Part shown: positions 38,309 through 47,667 of the stretch, in pieces | How positions within the stretch are numbered: the first letter of the stretch is position 1 | Layout: every line of letters starts with the position of its first letter | DNA from: Microbacterium sp. | GTDB taxonomy: Bacteria > Actinomycetota > Actinomycetes > Actinomycetales > Microbacteriaceae | Assembly: GCF_031179285.1 (NCBI RefSeq) | Contig: NZ_JAPSHY010000004.1 | Location: forward strand, 124,001 to 188,000 | Direction: 5' to 3' | Length of the DNA stretch: 64,000 nucleotides | Made by a program: the position numbers and the translations under genes | Notes under the pieces: generated by a model | Databases searched by the model: none | Told to the model about the DNA's origin: nothing | Seen by the model: only the letters and a program-made list of their open reading frames with translations

Positions 38309-39082
38309 ATGGGATACATCAAGTCCGCTGCGCTCGAGGAAAAGGGCTTCGTCGTCCTCGACAGCTACGACCAGGAGCTCGACCCCAAAGAGTGGCTGGA
38401 TATCGAGTACAACGACTGGAAGTCTTCGGGCGACACCCGATTCGCGCCGCTGGCCAGTGCCTTCGGCGAGATCGAGTGCAACGGCTTCTGGAACCACAAG
38501 CCGCCGCGCACCGACAAGGACGGCGTCTGGATCGATTCCCAGGTTGCGAAGGCCCCGAATCTCGCGCGCCGCGCGCAGGAACCCGGCGCCAACGTCGGCC
38601 GCTGCCGGGTGATCGAACTGCAGCCCACTCCCTACGGCGAGTGCCTCTACAACCTGCACCAGGATGACAACAACCGTCTGAACCCCGACGGTACCGGCTG
38701 GGTGGTCCGAGGATTCTTCAACCTCACCGACGACAAGGACAGCTACTTCGTCCTGCGCGAGAACCGGACCGACCCGAGCATCGAGTACCGCATAGCGCTG
38801 CCGGCAGGAGCGCAGCTGATCGTCGACACGCAGCGTCTCTGGCACGCGGCGACGCACAACGGCGACGAGCCGCGCTACTGCCTGATCACCTCGTGGACCT
38901 CCGGTCCCGAGCTCGACGCCTACATCGAGAAGTACCACGGCACCAGCGACGTTCCCAACGTCGAGGTTCCGCAGGACGTGCTCGAGGCAGGCTATGCCGA
39001 GCAGGCGCGCAGGGACGCCGCGCGTGCGGCCTACTACGCCGCCAAGGGCCAGCAGGTGAAGCAGGCGATGAGCGAAGCCTGA
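38309..39082 (+). CDS. Putative 2OG-Fe(II) dioxygenase-like protein
   Basis: A 257-aa soluble protein. The core from about residue 100 to 195 has the order of a double-stranded beta-helix oxygenase: HQD at 117-119 (an H-x-D metal pair), then LIVDTQRLWHAATHNGDEPRYCLITSW with His179 or His183 and Arg189, spaced as the distal His and 2-oxoglutarate Arg. Residues 222-257 are an Ala/Lys-rich helix. I do not recognise a named family. A GAAAGGA site lies 13 nt upstream of the ATG. The iron-box-like site suggests control by iron. Confidence 0.6.
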   Translation: MGYIKSAALEEKGFVVLDSYDQELDPKEWLDIEYNDWKSSGDTRFAPLASAFGEIECNGFWNHKPPRTDKDGVWIDSQVAKAPNLARRAQEPGANVGRCRVIELQPTPYGECLYNLHQDDNNRLNPDGTGWVVRGFFNLTDDKDSYFVLRENRTDPSIEYRIALPAGAQLIVDTQRLWHAATHNGDEPRYCLITSWTSGPELDAYIEKYHGTSDVPNVEVPQDVLEAGYAEQARRDAARAAYYAAKGQQVKQAMSEA

Positions 39083-39099
39083 GAGTCCTCGGCTCCGAC

Positions 39100-39127
39100 G
39101 AAAGCCCCGGCCGATGCCGGGGCTTTC
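39100..39127 (+). terminator. Rho-independent terminator after the oxygenase gene
   Basis: GAAAGCCCCGGC (39100-39111) and GCCGGGGCTTTC (39116-39127) form a perfect 12-bp stem with a 4-nt loop, 18 nt after the stop codon. Confidence 0.9.
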
Positions 39128-39145
39128 GTCCCCCGAATGACACGC

Positions 39146-39209
39146 TTGTGATTCCGCACGAAGTGGGCGATAATCGCCCTATAACCGCATATTCTCGCCA
39201 CGCTTCGTG
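39146..39209 (+). promoter_or_regulatory. DUF3145 promoter overlapped by nested inverted repeats
   Basis: TTGTGA (39146-39151), a 17-bp spacer and GATAAT (39169-39174) make a good promoter. It is overlapped by GGGCGA/TCGCCC (39165-39170 with 39174-39179), centred on the -10, and flanked by CACGAAG/CTTCGTG (39157-39163 with 39203-39209). A repressor or an RNA structure at the 5' end could use these repeats. Confidence 0.55.
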
Positions 39210-39253
39210 GTTCAGGTCGTTGGGGAAGACGCACCTGATGAAACGGAGAGATC

Positions 39254-39757
39254 ATGGCGACGGCTTACGCACGCGGAGTGGTGTACATTCACTCCGCCCC
39301 TCGCGCGCTCTGCCCGCACCTGGAATGGGCGGTCGGACGCGCTATCGGTCGTGCGGTGAACTTCGACTGGGCAGACCAACCCGTGCTCGAAGGTGCCCGC
39401 CGTGCCGAGTTCTACTGGGACGGGCCCGTCGGCACCGGCGCCGCACTCGCGACGGCCATCCGGGGCTGGGAGCACCTTCGCTTCGAGGTCACGGAGGACC
39501 CGACACCGCGCAGCGACGGCGGCCGCTGGCTGCACACGCCCGACCTCGGCATCCACTATGCGCAGACGGATGCCGCCGGCAACATCGTCATCGGCGAGGA
39601 TCGCATCCGCTACGCCATGGAGATCGCCGCCGGCAGCGCGGTCGAGCTGCAGCGCGAACTCGACATCGCCCTGGGCTCTGCCTGGGACGAGGAGCTGGAG
39701 CCGTTCCGTCACGCGAGCGATGACGCCCGCGTGGTGTGGCTGCACAAGGTCGGCTGA
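39254..39757 (+). CDS. DUF3145 protein
   Basis: A 167-aa actinobacterial protein with GVVYIHSAPRALCPHLEWA near the start and WLHTPDLGIHYAQTD in the middle, matching DUF3145. It is usually found next to the fatty acid synthase II cluster, as here, and so may belong to lipid metabolism, but no activity is known. The ATG follows GGAGAG. It is convergent with fabF, with a shared terminator. Confidence 0.88.
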   Translation: MATAYARGVVYIHSAPRALCPHLEWAVGRAIGRAVNFDWADQPVLEGARRAEFYWDGPVGTGAALATAIRGWEHLRFEVTEDPTPRSDGGRWLHTPDLGIHYAQTDAAGNIVIGEDRIRYAMEIAAGSAVELQRELDIALGSAWDEELEPFRHASDDARVVWLHKVG

Positions 39758-39848
39758 GGCGGAAGCGGTCAGCCGCGGCGAACCCGGACAGGAGGCGTCA
39801 GTATCGGATGCCGGCGATCACTCCCGGACCCTGAGAACGCGAATCCTG

Positions 39849-39896
39849 CCCACACGAAACGGCCCCCGGATCAACCGGGGGCCGTTTCATGTGGGG
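39849..39896. terminator. Bidirectional terminator between DUF3145 and fabF
   Basis: GAAACGGCCCCCGG (39856-39869) and CCGGGGGCCGTTTC (39875-39888) form a 14-bp stem with a 5-nt loop; the flanks CCCACA and TGTGGG extend the pairing. It serves both convergent genes. Confidence 0.9.
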
Positions 39897-39900
39897 GCGC

Positions 39901-41142
39901 TCAGTCGTCGGCGCTGGCGAATGCGACGACGGCGTTGTGCCCGCCGAAGCCGAACGAGTTGCTGATCGCGAGCTGGGGTCCGTCGCCGAGCGGGATCGGA
40001 TCGCCGGACAGCAGGAAAGGGACCGCCGGGTCCTGCTGGGTCATGTTGATCGTGGGCGGTGCGACACGGTCCCGGAGCGCCAGGATGGCGAAGATACCCT
40101 CCAGGGCACCCGTTCCGCCCAGCAGGTGGCCCGTCGACGCCTTGGTGGCGGAAACCGGGATCTCGTCGAGCCGGTCTCCGAACACGCGCTTGAGGGCGAC
40201 GTACTCGTTCGGGTCACCGACCGGGGTCGACGTGGCGTGCGCGTTGATGTGCGTGACCTGGTCGGGAGTTGCGCCGGCCTCTTCGAGCGCTTGGATGACG
40301 GCGCGTGCCGCTCCCGTTCCCTCCGGGTCGTTGCCGGTGATGTGGTACGAGTCTGCGGTGATGCCGCCTCCGACGAGGTAGGCGTAGATGCGCGCGCCTC
40401 TCGCCGTGGCGTGCTCCTCGGTCTCGAGGATCAGCACTGCTGCGCCCTCACCCATCACGAAGCCGTCGCGATCGATGGCGCCGGGCCGGGAGGCGTGCGC
40501 CGGGTCGTCGTTGCGACGGGACAGCGCCTGCGCGGATGCGAAGGACGCCATCGTGATCGGGTGGATCGAGGACTCCGTACCGCCGGCGATCACGACGTCG
40601 GCGAGTCCGTCCTGCAGGTGATGGAAGGCGTGGATCAGCGATTCGGTGCTGGAGGCACATGCGCTGACGACCGTCTGCGCATACGCGCGTGCGTGGAACT
40701 GCAGTGAGAGGTTGCCCGCCGCGGCGTTGGGCATCAGCATGGGCACCGTCATCGGCATCACGCGCCGCGGACCCTTCTCGCGCAGAGTGTCCCAGGCGTC
40801 CAGCAGCGTCCACAGCCCGCCGATGCCGGTGGCGAAGTCGACGCCGAGCCGCTCCGGGGCGACCTCGGGGGAGCCGGCGTCCGCCCACGCTTCCCGCGCC
40901 GCGATCAACGCGAACTGGGAGGAGGGGTCGAGACGCTTCGCCTCGTGCCGGGGGAGGACCTCTTCGGGCCGGACCATGGCCTCAGCGGCGAAGGTCACGG
41001 GCAGCTCGTACTGCTGAACCCAGTCGTGTTCGAGCGTGCGGGTGCCGGACATCCCGGCGAGCAGGTTGGTCCAGTTGTCCGGTGCCGTCCCGCCGATGGC
41101 GGATGTGGCGCCGATGCCGGTGACGACGATGCGCTTGGTCAT
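39901..41142 (-). CDS. fabF: 3-oxoacyl-ACP synthase II
   Basis: Condensing enzyme of fatty acid elongation, 413 aa. The Cys-His-His triad is intact: Cys162 in VVSACASSTES, His in NAHATSTPVGD near residue 300, and His in STGHLLGGTGALE near residue 340. It is the last gene of the aceE-regulator-fabD-fabH-acpP-fabF series, 89 nt after acpP with a strong hairpin in the gap. Confidence 0.96.
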   Translation of the reverse strand: MTKRIVVTGIGATSAIGGTAPDNWTNLLAGMSGTRTLEHDWVQQYELPVTFAAEAMVRPEEVLPRHEAKRLDPSSQFALIAAREAWADAGSPEVAPERLGVDFATGIGGLWTLLDAWDTLREKGPRRVMPMTVPMLMPNAAAGNLSLQFHARAYAQTVVSACASSTESLIHAFHHLQDGLADVVIAGGTESSIHPITMASFASAQALSRRNDDPAHASRPGAIDRDGFVMGEGAAVLILETEEHATARGARIYAYLVGGGITADSYHITGNDPEGTGAARAVIQALEEAGATPDQVTHINAHATSTPVGDPNEYVALKRVFGDRLDEIPVSATKASTGHLLGGTGALEGIFAILALRDRVAPPTINMTQQDPAVPFLLSGDPIPLGDGPQLAISNSFGFGGHNAVVAFASADD

Positions 41143-41189
41143 GGGGGTGTGGTTCCTTGTCGGACGTGCGTCGGGGTGACGGAGGTGAG

Positions 41190-41223
41190 GACGCCACGCC
41201 CGCTCGACGAGCGGGGTGGCATC
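41190..41223 (-). other. Strong hairpin between acpP and fabF
   Basis: On the plus strand, GCCAC (41193-41197) and CCCGCTC (41199-41205) pair with GAGCGGG (41209-41215) and GTGGC (41216-41220), a 12-bp stem with one bulge and a 3-nt loop. There is no T tract on the transcribed side, so it may stabilise the acpP message or reduce read-through to fabF. Confidence 0.6.
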
Positions 41224-41231
41224 CGTCGGAG

Positions 41232-41480
41232 TTACTCCTGGCCCGCGACGATGAAGTTCACGGCGTCGCCGACGGTCTTGAGGTTCTTGACCTCGTCGTC
41301 GGGGATGGTGACACCGAACTTCTCTTCGGCGTTGACGACGATCGTCATCATCGAGATGGAGTCGATGTCGAGGTCGTCGGTGAACGACTTCTCGAGGGCG
41401 ACCTCGTCTGCGGAGATGCCGGTCTCGTCGGTGATGAGCTCTGCGAGGCCGGCGAGGACCTCATCGTTGGTGAAAGCCAT
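41232..41480 (-). CDS. acpP: Acyl carrier protein
   Basis: Carrier of growing acyl chains, 82 aa and acidic. The phosphopantetheine site is Ser41 in DLDIDSISMMT. The start ATG at 41480 gives the standard length; the open frame continues upstream without meaning. It lies between fabH (68 nt gap) and fabF. Confidence 0.96.
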   Translation of the reverse strand: MAFTNDEVLAGLAELITDETGISADEVALEKSFTDDLDIDSISMMTIVVNAEEKFGVTIPDDEVKNLKTVGDAVNFIVAGQE

Positions 41481-41548
41481 GTGGTATTCCTCTTTCTTGC
41501 GGGTTGTATTCGGAACCGTGGAACAGTCTAGGCAAGATCGCCCGCTTC

Positions 41549-42550
41549 TCAGGGGAGGACGACGACCTGGGCGGCGAAGACGAGACCTGCGCCGAAGCCG
41601 ATCTGCAGGGCGAGCCCGCCGGAGAGTTCGGGGTGCTCGGCCATCAGGCGGTGGCTGGCGAGGGGGATCGACGCCGCAGAGGTGTTGCCGGTCGTCTCGA
41701 TGTCGCGGGCGATGACGGTGGTCTCGGGGAGCCCCAGCTGCTTGGCGAACTCGTCGATGATCCGCATGTTCGCCTGGTGTGGGATGAACGCGGCGAGATC
41801 CGATGCCTCGATTCCGGCCCTCTCGAGCGCCTCCCGGGCGACCTTGGCCATCTCCCACACAGCCCACCGGAACACCGTCGGGCCCTCCTGCCGGAGCGTC
41901 GGCCAGGGGGCAGCTCCGTCGCGGAAGTCGGTGAGGGTGTGGTTCATCCCGACTGCATCGGCCTTGGAGCCATCGGATCCCCACACCGCCGGCGCGATTC
42001 CCGGCGTCTCGCTCGGTCCGATGAGCGCGGCGCCGGCGCCGTCACCGAGCAGGAATGAGATGCTGCGATCGGTCGGGTCGACGATGTCAGACAGCTTCTC
42101 AGCACCGATGACCAGTGCGTAGCGCGCAGCTCCGGCGCGGATGAGGGCATCGGCCTGGGCGATCGCGTAGGCGTACCCGGCGCAGGCGGCGTTGACGTCG
42201 TAGGCGGCCGCAGGGTTGGCTCCGACGCGATCGGCGACGATGGCGGACACCGACGGGGTCTGCTTGGGGTTGCTCACCGTCGCCACGATCACGAGGTCGA
42301 CCTGTTCAGCGGGCACGCCGCCCTTGTCGATGGCCTCAGCAGCAGCAGCCGTCGCGAGATCGATCGCGTCGGTGTCCTTGACGGCGCGGGATCGCGTGAC
42401 GATGCCGGTTCGCTGCTGAATCCATTCGTCGCTGGAGTCGATCGGACCGATGAGGTCGCTGTTCGGTACGGTGAGTTCGCCACGCGCGGCGCCGAAGGAG
42501 TAGATCCGCGTGAAGGCGGGACCCGTGTTCTGGGTCAGCGTCGGGGTCAT
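41549..42550 (-). CDS. fabH: 3-oxoacyl-ACP synthase III
   Basis: Starts fatty acid synthesis by condensing an acyl-CoA with malonyl-ACP. The 333-aa protein has Cys123 in VNAACAGYAYA, His258 in FIPHQANMR and Asn289 in TTGNTSAAS, the complete triad. FabH selects branched primers in many actinobacteria, giving iso/anteiso lipids. The ATG overlaps the fabD stop by 4 nt. Confidence 0.96.
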   Translation of the reverse strand: MTPTLTQNTGPAFTRIYSFGAARGELTVPNSDLIGPIDSSDEWIQQRTGIVTRSRAVKDTDAIDLATAAAAEAIDKGGVPAEQVDLVIVATVSNPKQTPSVSAIVADRVGANPAAAYDVNAACAGYAYAIAQADALIRAGAARYALVIGAEKLSDIVDPTDRSISFLLGDGAGAALIGPSETPGIAPAVWGSDGSKADAVGMNHTLTDFRDGAAPWPTLRQEGPTVFRWAVWEMAKVAREALERAGIEASDLAAFIPHQANMRIIDEFAKQLGLPETTVIARDIETTGNTSAASIPLASHRLMAEHPELSGGLALQIGFGAGLVFAAQVVVLP

Positions 42551-43467
42551 GCGGCTTCTCCGTTCAGCAGCGCGACGGCCGCATCAAGGTCTTCGGGGGT
42601 CTTCACAGCCACGGTCGGAACACCGCGCAGTCCGCGCTTCGCGAGTCCGGTGAGAGCGCCGGCGGGGGCGAGCTCGATCAACCCGGTGATGCCGTGTTCG
42701 GCGAACGAGGCCATGCAGAGGTCCCATCGCACGGGGGACGAGACCTGGTCGACAAGGTATGTGAGCGCCTGAGCCCCGTCGGTGACCGTCGAGCCGTCGC
42801 GATTTGTCCACAGGGTGATATCGGGATCAGCGGGGTTCACGTCTGCCACGGCCGTGCGCAGTGCCTCGACCGCGGAGGCCATGTACGCGGTGTGGAACGC
42901 TCCGGCGACCTGCAGCGGGATGACCCTGGTGCCCTTCACCGGCTGCTCGGCCAGCGCCGCGAGAGCCGGAAGTGCTCCGGCGACGACGAGCTGACCTCCG
43001 CCGTTGTAGTTCGCCGGTGCCAGGTCGAGTTCCGCGAGGCGATCAAGGACCGCCTGCTCGTCGCCACCCAGCACGGCGCTCATCCCCGTCGGAGTGCGGC
43101 CTGCGGCATCCGCCATCGCGCTACCGCGGATGCCGACCAGACGCATCCCGGTGGCTGCGTCGACGACACCGCTGCCGACGAGCGCAGCGATCTCACCCAC
43201 CGAGTGCCCGGCGATGCCGTCGGCGCGGCGGCCCGCGCGCCCGGTCAGCGCGTCTGCCGCGATGAGCGACGCCGCCACGATGAGGGGTTGCGCGATGCGC
43301 GTGTCGCGGATCGTGTCGGCATCCGAGACCGTGCCGTGCTCGCGGAGGTCGACGCCTGCCGCATCCGAGTATTCGGCGAGGCGGTCAGCCACCCCGTCCA
43401 ACTCGAGCCATGGCGAGAGGAATCCGGGGGTCTGCGAACCTTGACCTGGGCATACGACGACAATCAC
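42547..43467 (-). CDS. fabD: Malonyl-CoA:ACP transacylase
   Basis: Loads malonyl groups onto ACP. The 306-aa protein begins VIVVVCPGQGSQTPGF and has the nucleophile Ser89 in AGHSVGEIAAL, with the GAFHTAYM His motif near residue 195. I chose GTG at 43467 for normal length; a start at 43515 would add 16 unusual residues. A 93-nt gap separates it from the PucR-type regulator. Confidence 0.94.
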   Translation of the reverse strand: MIVVVCPGQGSQTPGFLSPWLELDGVADRLAEYSDAAGVDLREHGTVSDADTIRDTRIAQPLIVAASLIAADALTGRAGRRADGIAGHSVGEIAALVGSGVVDAATGMRLVGIRGSAMADAAGRTPTGMSAVLGGDEQAVLDRLAELDLAPANYNGGGQLVVAGALPALAALAEQPVKGTRVIPLQVAGAFHTAYMASAVEALRTAVADVNPADPDITLWTNRDGSTVTDGAQALTYLVDQVSSPVRWDLCMASFAEHGITGLIELAPAGALTGLAKRGLRGVPTVAVKTPEDLDAAVALLNGEAA

Positions 43468-43560
43468 CTCACCAGTCTGCCAACGATCGGCGGGCCGTGG
43501 TGGATGATCCATCACAAGATTGCGGGAAACGCTTGTGTGTGGCGTACAGCCGCGGGTCGT

Positions 43561-44781
43561 TCAGCGGGCAGGGCGGCGCAGCGCAGGCCGGCGACGTACC
43601 TGCTCGGCGGCGCCGATGGAGCCGAGGATGAGCGCCGTCTGCAGGATGAGCGCCTCACGCGGGCCGGTGGCATCCCAGCCGATGACCTCGCTGACCCGTT
43701 TGAGGCGGTATCGCACGGTGTTGGGGTGGACGAACAGTTCGCGTGCCGTCGCCTCGAGGGAGCGTCCGTTGTCGAGATAACTCCACAGCGTCGTCACCAG
43801 ATCGGTCGAGTGCGCCTGCAGCGGGCGGAAGATCCGCTCGATGAGCGTCTGCTTCGCGAGCGGATCGCCGGCCAGCGCTCTCTCCGGAAGCAGATCATCT
43901 GCCTCGACGGGGCGAGGAGCACTGCGCCAGGCACGAGCGACCGCGAATCCGGCGAGGGCCGCGCGCGCACTCTGGCTCGCGTCCACGAGCGCCGCCACGG
44001 CAGGCCCCAGCACGACGTAGCCGGGTCCGAACGAGGGCTCCAGGCGGGTGGCGATCTCCTGGAAGCCGAGTTCGTCCTCCTCGCCCTCTTGACCTGCGAT
44101 GCGAGCGCGACCGAGCACGAGGACGAGGCGCGAACCCTGCACCCCGATGAGCACGTCGACCGCGAGCTTGCGAGCCGTGCGGCGCACCTGATCGACGTCG
44201 AACTGGGGGGGAGTCGTTCCCACCAGCACAGCGACCTCGCCATGACCGTGCCAGCCGAGAGCCGCGATGCGGCTGGGCAGTTCCTCGTCCGCCTCGCCGG
44301 TGAGGATCGAATCGACGACCAGCGCCTCGAGGCGTGCGTCCCAGAGGCCGCGAGCCTCGGCGGCGCGGGCATAGACGTCCGCGGCGGCGAACGCGACGTC
44401 GCGGGAGTAGAGCAGGATCGCCTCTCGGAGGTCGTTGCCGCGCCCGGCGACCCGCTCCTCCGTCACTTCGACCGTCACGCGGATCAGCTGCAGCGTCTGC
44501 TGCAGGCTGACGCTCCGAAGCAGTTCGCGAGGGGCAGCCGCGAAGATGTCCGCGGCGATCCACGGGGTGGAGGTCGGGTCTTCGTACCACTGGATGAACG
44601 AGGTGATGCCGGCCTGCGCCACCAACCCGACCGCAGAGCGTCGGGCCGGTGGCATGTCGGCGTACCAGGGGAGGGTGTCCTCGAGCCGCTTGATCGTCAC
44701 CGAGGCGATGTCGCCGGAGATCCGGCGCAGCCAGGCGAGAGTAGCGGCCTTGTCCATGGCCGTGGCGGGAGATCCTGTCAC
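43561..44781 (-). CDS. PucR/CdaR-type regulator of fatty acid synthesis (FasR-like)
   Basis: A 406-aa regulator with a central GGDEF-like/PucR region and a C-terminal helix-turn-helix (LEATARELFVHPNTVRYRL near residue 352). In Streptomyces coelicolor a protein of this type next to fabD, FasR, activates the fab operon. The same position here supports that role. GTG at 44781 lies 7 nt after the aceE stop; ATG at 44757 is an alternative start. Neither has a strong ribosome site. Confidence 0.85.
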   Translation of the reverse strand: MTGSPATAMDKAATLAWLRRISGDIASVTIKRLEDTLPWYADMPPARRSAVGLVAQAGITSFIQWYEDPTSTPWIAADIFAAAPRELLRSVSLQQTLQLIRVTVEVTEERVAGRGNDLREAILLYSRDVAFAAADVYARAAEARGLWDARLEALVVDSILTGEADEELPSRIAALGWHGHGEVAVLVGTTPPQFDVDQVRRTARKLAVDVLIGVQGSRLVLVLGRARIAGQEGEEDELGFQEIATRLEPSFGPGYVVLGPAVAALVDASQSARAALAGFAVARAWRSAPRPVEADDLLPERALAGDPLAKQTLIERIFRPLQAHSTDLVTTLWSYLDNGRSLEATARELFVHPNTVRYRLKRVSEVIGWDATGPREALILQTALILGSIGAAEQVRRRPALRRPAR

Positions 44782-44788
44782 AGAGGGC

Positions 44789-47515
44789 TCAGCTTTCGCC
44801 GCCCGCGTTGCCGCTGGTCCCGGCGTTCACGTCGTGCAGGCGGTACTTCTCGATGGCCTGCGCTGCGAGCGAGCGATCGACGGCACCGTCCTCGGCGAGC
44901 GACTGGAGCGTGCGCACCACGATCGACGGTCCGTCGATCTTGAAGAAGCGGCGCGCGGCGGCGCGGGTGTCGGAGAAGCCGAAGGTGTCGGCACCGAGCG
45001 TCGCGAAGCGCTGCGGGACCCACGGGCGGATCTGATCCTGCACCGCGTGCATGTAGTCGCTGACCGCGACCACCGGCCCCTGAGCATCGCGCAGCTTCTC
45101 GGTGAGGTACGCGGTGCGGGGCTCCTGGTCCGGGTGGAGGAAGTTGTGCTCATCGGCGGCGAGGCCGTCGCGACGCAACTCTGTCCACGAGGTGACCGAC
45201 CACACGTCGGCGACCACGCCCCAGTCGTTCTTCAGCAGCTCCTGCGCCTCGAGCGCCCAGGGCAGACCGACACCCGAGGCGAGCAGCTGGGCGCGGTGGC
45301 CTTCGCCTTCGCCCGCGGCGACGCGGTGGATGCCGCGGACGATCCCGTCGACGTCGACCCCCTCGGGCTCGGCGGGCTGCACCAGCGGCTCGTTGTAGAG
45401 GGTGATGTAGTACATCACGTTCGGGTCGGGGTGGTTGCCGCCGTACATCCGCTCGAGCCCTGAGCGCACGATGTGCGCGATCTCGTAGCCGTAGGCGGGG
45501 TCGTACGACACTGTCGCCGGGTTGGTCGACGCCAGCAGATGCGAGTGACCGTCGGCGTGCTGCAGGCCCTCGCCGGTCAGCGTGGTCCGGCCGGCGGTCG
45601 CACCCATGATGAACCCGCGCGCCATCTGGTCGGCGGCCGCCCACTGGGCGTCACCGGTGCGCTGGAATCCGAACATCGAGTAGAAGACGTAGATCGGGAT
45701 GAGCGGCTCGCCGTGCGTGGCGTACGACGTTCCCGCCGCCGTGAACGCCGCGAGCGCGCCGGCCTCGTTGATACCGACGTGGACGATCTGACCCTGCGGG
45801 CTCTCCTTGTAGGCCAGGAGCAGCTCCCGGTCGACCGAGGTGTAGTGCTGGCCGTTGGGGTTGTAGATCTTCGCCGTGGGGAAGTAGGCGTCCATGCCGA
45901 AGGTCCGCGCCTCGTCGGGGATGATCGGGACGATCCGGTGGCCGAAGTCCTTCGAGCGCAGCAGATCCTTCAGCAGGCGGACGAACGCCATCGTGGTCGC
46001 GATCTCCTGCGTTCCGGACCCCTTCTTGGGGAGCGCATAGGCGGAGTCGTCCGGCAGCGAAAGGCCGACGTGGGTCGAGCGGCGCTCGGGCAGGAAGCCC
46101 CCCAGGTTCTTGCGGCGCTCGAGCATGTACTGGATGGTCTCGTCCTGCGGTCCCGGGTTGTAGTACGGGGGCAGGTACGGGTTCTCCTCGAGCTGCGCGT
46201 CCGTGATGGGGATGTGCATGGTGTCGCGGAACGTCTTGAGATTGTCCAGCGTCATCTTCTTCATCTGGTGGGTGGCGTTGCGGCCCTCGAAGTGCGGTCC
46301 GAGGCCGTAACCCTTCACCGTCTTGGCCAGGATGACGGTCGGCTGCCCCTTGTGCTCGGCGGCCGCCTTGTATGCCGCGTAGACCTTGCGGTAGTCGTGG
46401 CCGCCACGCTTCAGCTGCCAGATCTGGTCGTCGGTGTAGTCCTTGACCAGAGCCGCCGCGCGCTCATCCCGTCCGAAGAAGTTCTCTCGGATGTACGCGC
46501 CGGATTCGGTCTTGAACGTCTGGTAGTCGCCGTCGGGCGTGACGTTCATGATGTTGAGAAGCGCGCCGTCGGTGTCGCGGGCGAGCAGGTCGTCCCACTC
46601 GCGGCCCCAGACGACCTTGATGACGTTCCAGCCGGCGCCCCGGAAGAAGGATTCGAGCTCCTGGATGATCTTGCCGTTGCCGCGCACCGGTCCGTCCAGG
46701 CGCTGCAGGTTGCAGTTGATGACGAAGTTCAGGTTGTCCAGGCCCTCGTTGGCGGCGACCTGGAGCTGGCCGCGGCTCTCGACCTCGTCCATCTCGCCGT
46801 CGCCGAGGAACGCCCACACCTGCGAGTCGGCGGTGTCCTTGATGCCGCGGTTCTCGAGGTACTTGTTCGACATCGCCTGATAGATGGCGTTGATCGGACC
46901 GAGTCCCATCGAGACGGTCGGGAACTGCCAGTAGTCGGGCATCTGGCGCGGGTGCGGATACGAGGGGATGCCGTGCGGCGCGCGCGACTGCTCCTGGCGG
47001 AACCCGTCGAGGTTGTCTTCGGTGAGCCGGCCCTCGAGGAAGGAGCGGGCATAGATGCCGGGGGAGGCGTGACCCTGGACGAAGATCTGGTCGCCGCCGG
47101 CCGGGTGGTCGAGTCCGCGGAAGAAGTGGTTGAAGCCGACCTCGTAGAGAGCGGCCGACGAGGCATAGGTCGAGATGTGACCCCCGACGCCGATGCCCGG
47201 ACGCTGCGCGCGGTGGACGGTGACCGCGGCATTCCAGCGGATCCACGCACGGTAGCGGCGCTCGACCTCTTCGTCGCCGGGGAACTCCGGCTCGTTCTCG
47301 GGTGCGATGGTGTTGATGTAGTCCGTGGTCGGCACCATCGGCACATTCAGGTGCAGTTCCTTGGAGCGCTTGAGCAGGCTGAGCATGATCTCACGCCCGC
47401 GGCCGTGGCCCTTCGCATCCACCAGCTCATCGAGCGACTGCTGCCACTCGCCGGTCTCCTCCGGATCGCTGTCGTGGGGGCCCTGGGAGTACGGATCCTG
47501 GTCGTGGACGGTCAC
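44789..47515 (-). CDS. aceE: Pyruvate dehydrogenase E1 component (homodimeric type)
   Basis: Decarboxylates pyruvate with ThDP to feed acetyl-CoA. The 908-aa protein has the ThDP motif [15 protein letters not shown] near residue 235, the E1 signature [20 protein letters not shown] and a transketolase-like second half. GTG at 47515 follows GAAAGG by 8 nt. The E2 and E3 subunits are not in the window, as in other actinobacteria. It is directly upstream of the FasR-like regulator, linking acetyl-CoA supply to fatty acid synthesis. Confidence 0.95.
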   Translation of the reverse strand: MTVHDQDPYSQGPHDSDPEETGEWQQSLDELVDAKGHGRGREIMLSLLKRSKELHLNVPMVPTTDYINTIAPENEPEFPGDEEVERRYRAWIRWNAAVTVHRAQRPGIGVGGHISTYASSAALYEVGFNHFFRGLDHPAGGDQIFVQGHASPGIYARSFLEGRLTEDNLDGFRQEQSRAPHGIPSYPHPRQMPDYWQFPTVSMGLGPINAIYQAMSNKYLENRGIKDTADSQVWAFLGDGEMDEVESRGQLQVAANEGLDNLNFVINCNLQRLDGPVRGNGKIIQELESFFRGAGWNVIKVVWGREWDDLLARDTDGALLNIMNVTPDGDYQTFKTESGAYIRENFFGRDERAAALVKDYTDDQIWQLKRGGHDYRKVYAAYKAAAEHKGQPTVILAKTVKGYGLGPHFEGRNATHQMKKMTLDNLKTFRDTMHIPITDAQLEENPYLPPYYNPGPQDETIQYMLERRKNLGGFLPERRSTHVGLSLPDDSAYALPKKGSGTQEIATTMAFVRLLKDLLRSKDFGHRIVPIIPDEARTFGMDAYFPTAKIYNPNGQHYTSVDRELLLAYKESPQGQIVHVGINEAGALAAFTAAGTSYATHGEPLIPIYVFYSMFGFQRTGDAQWAAADQMARGFIMGATAGRTTLTGEGLQHADGHSHLLASTNPATVSYDPAYGYEIAHIVRSGLERMYGGNHPDPNVMYYITLYNEPLVQPAEPEGVDVDGIVRGIHRVAAGEGEGHRAQLLASGVGLPWALEAQELLKNDWGVVADVWSVTSWTELRRDGLAADEHNFLHPDQEPRTAYLTEKLRDAQGPVVAVSDYMHAVQDQIRPWVPQRFATLGADTFGFSDTRAAARRFFKIDGPSIVVRTLQSLAEDGAVDRSLAAQAIEKYRLHDVNAGTSGNAGGES

Positions 47516-47627
47516 GGTGGAGCCTTTCGTCAAGCTGGCGGGTCTCGCCGGGAAACGGGAAGCGACACGGGCAGCCTTGTCGGCTGTGCACAACGCGCGC
47601 CGATTTCAGCCTAGCCCTCTTGGACAG

Positions 47628-47652
47628 ATCCGTCGCGCATCGGGCGACGGAT
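47628..47652. repeat. 9-bp perfect inverted repeat before tRNA-Val
   Basis: ATCCGTCGC (47628-47636) and GCGACGGAT (47644-47652) flank a 7-nt loop between the aceE promoter region and the tRNA gene. It may be an operator; -10-like TAGGCT (minus, 47613-47608) and TAGACT (plus, 47652-47657) lie on either side. Confidence 0.5.
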
Positions 47653-47667
47653 AGACTGGGCACGTCA

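Noticed and set aside
45473..47614. A 713-codon plus-strand frame opposite aceE
   Set aside because: aceE is complete on the minus strand with its ThDP motif; the opposite frame has no domain.
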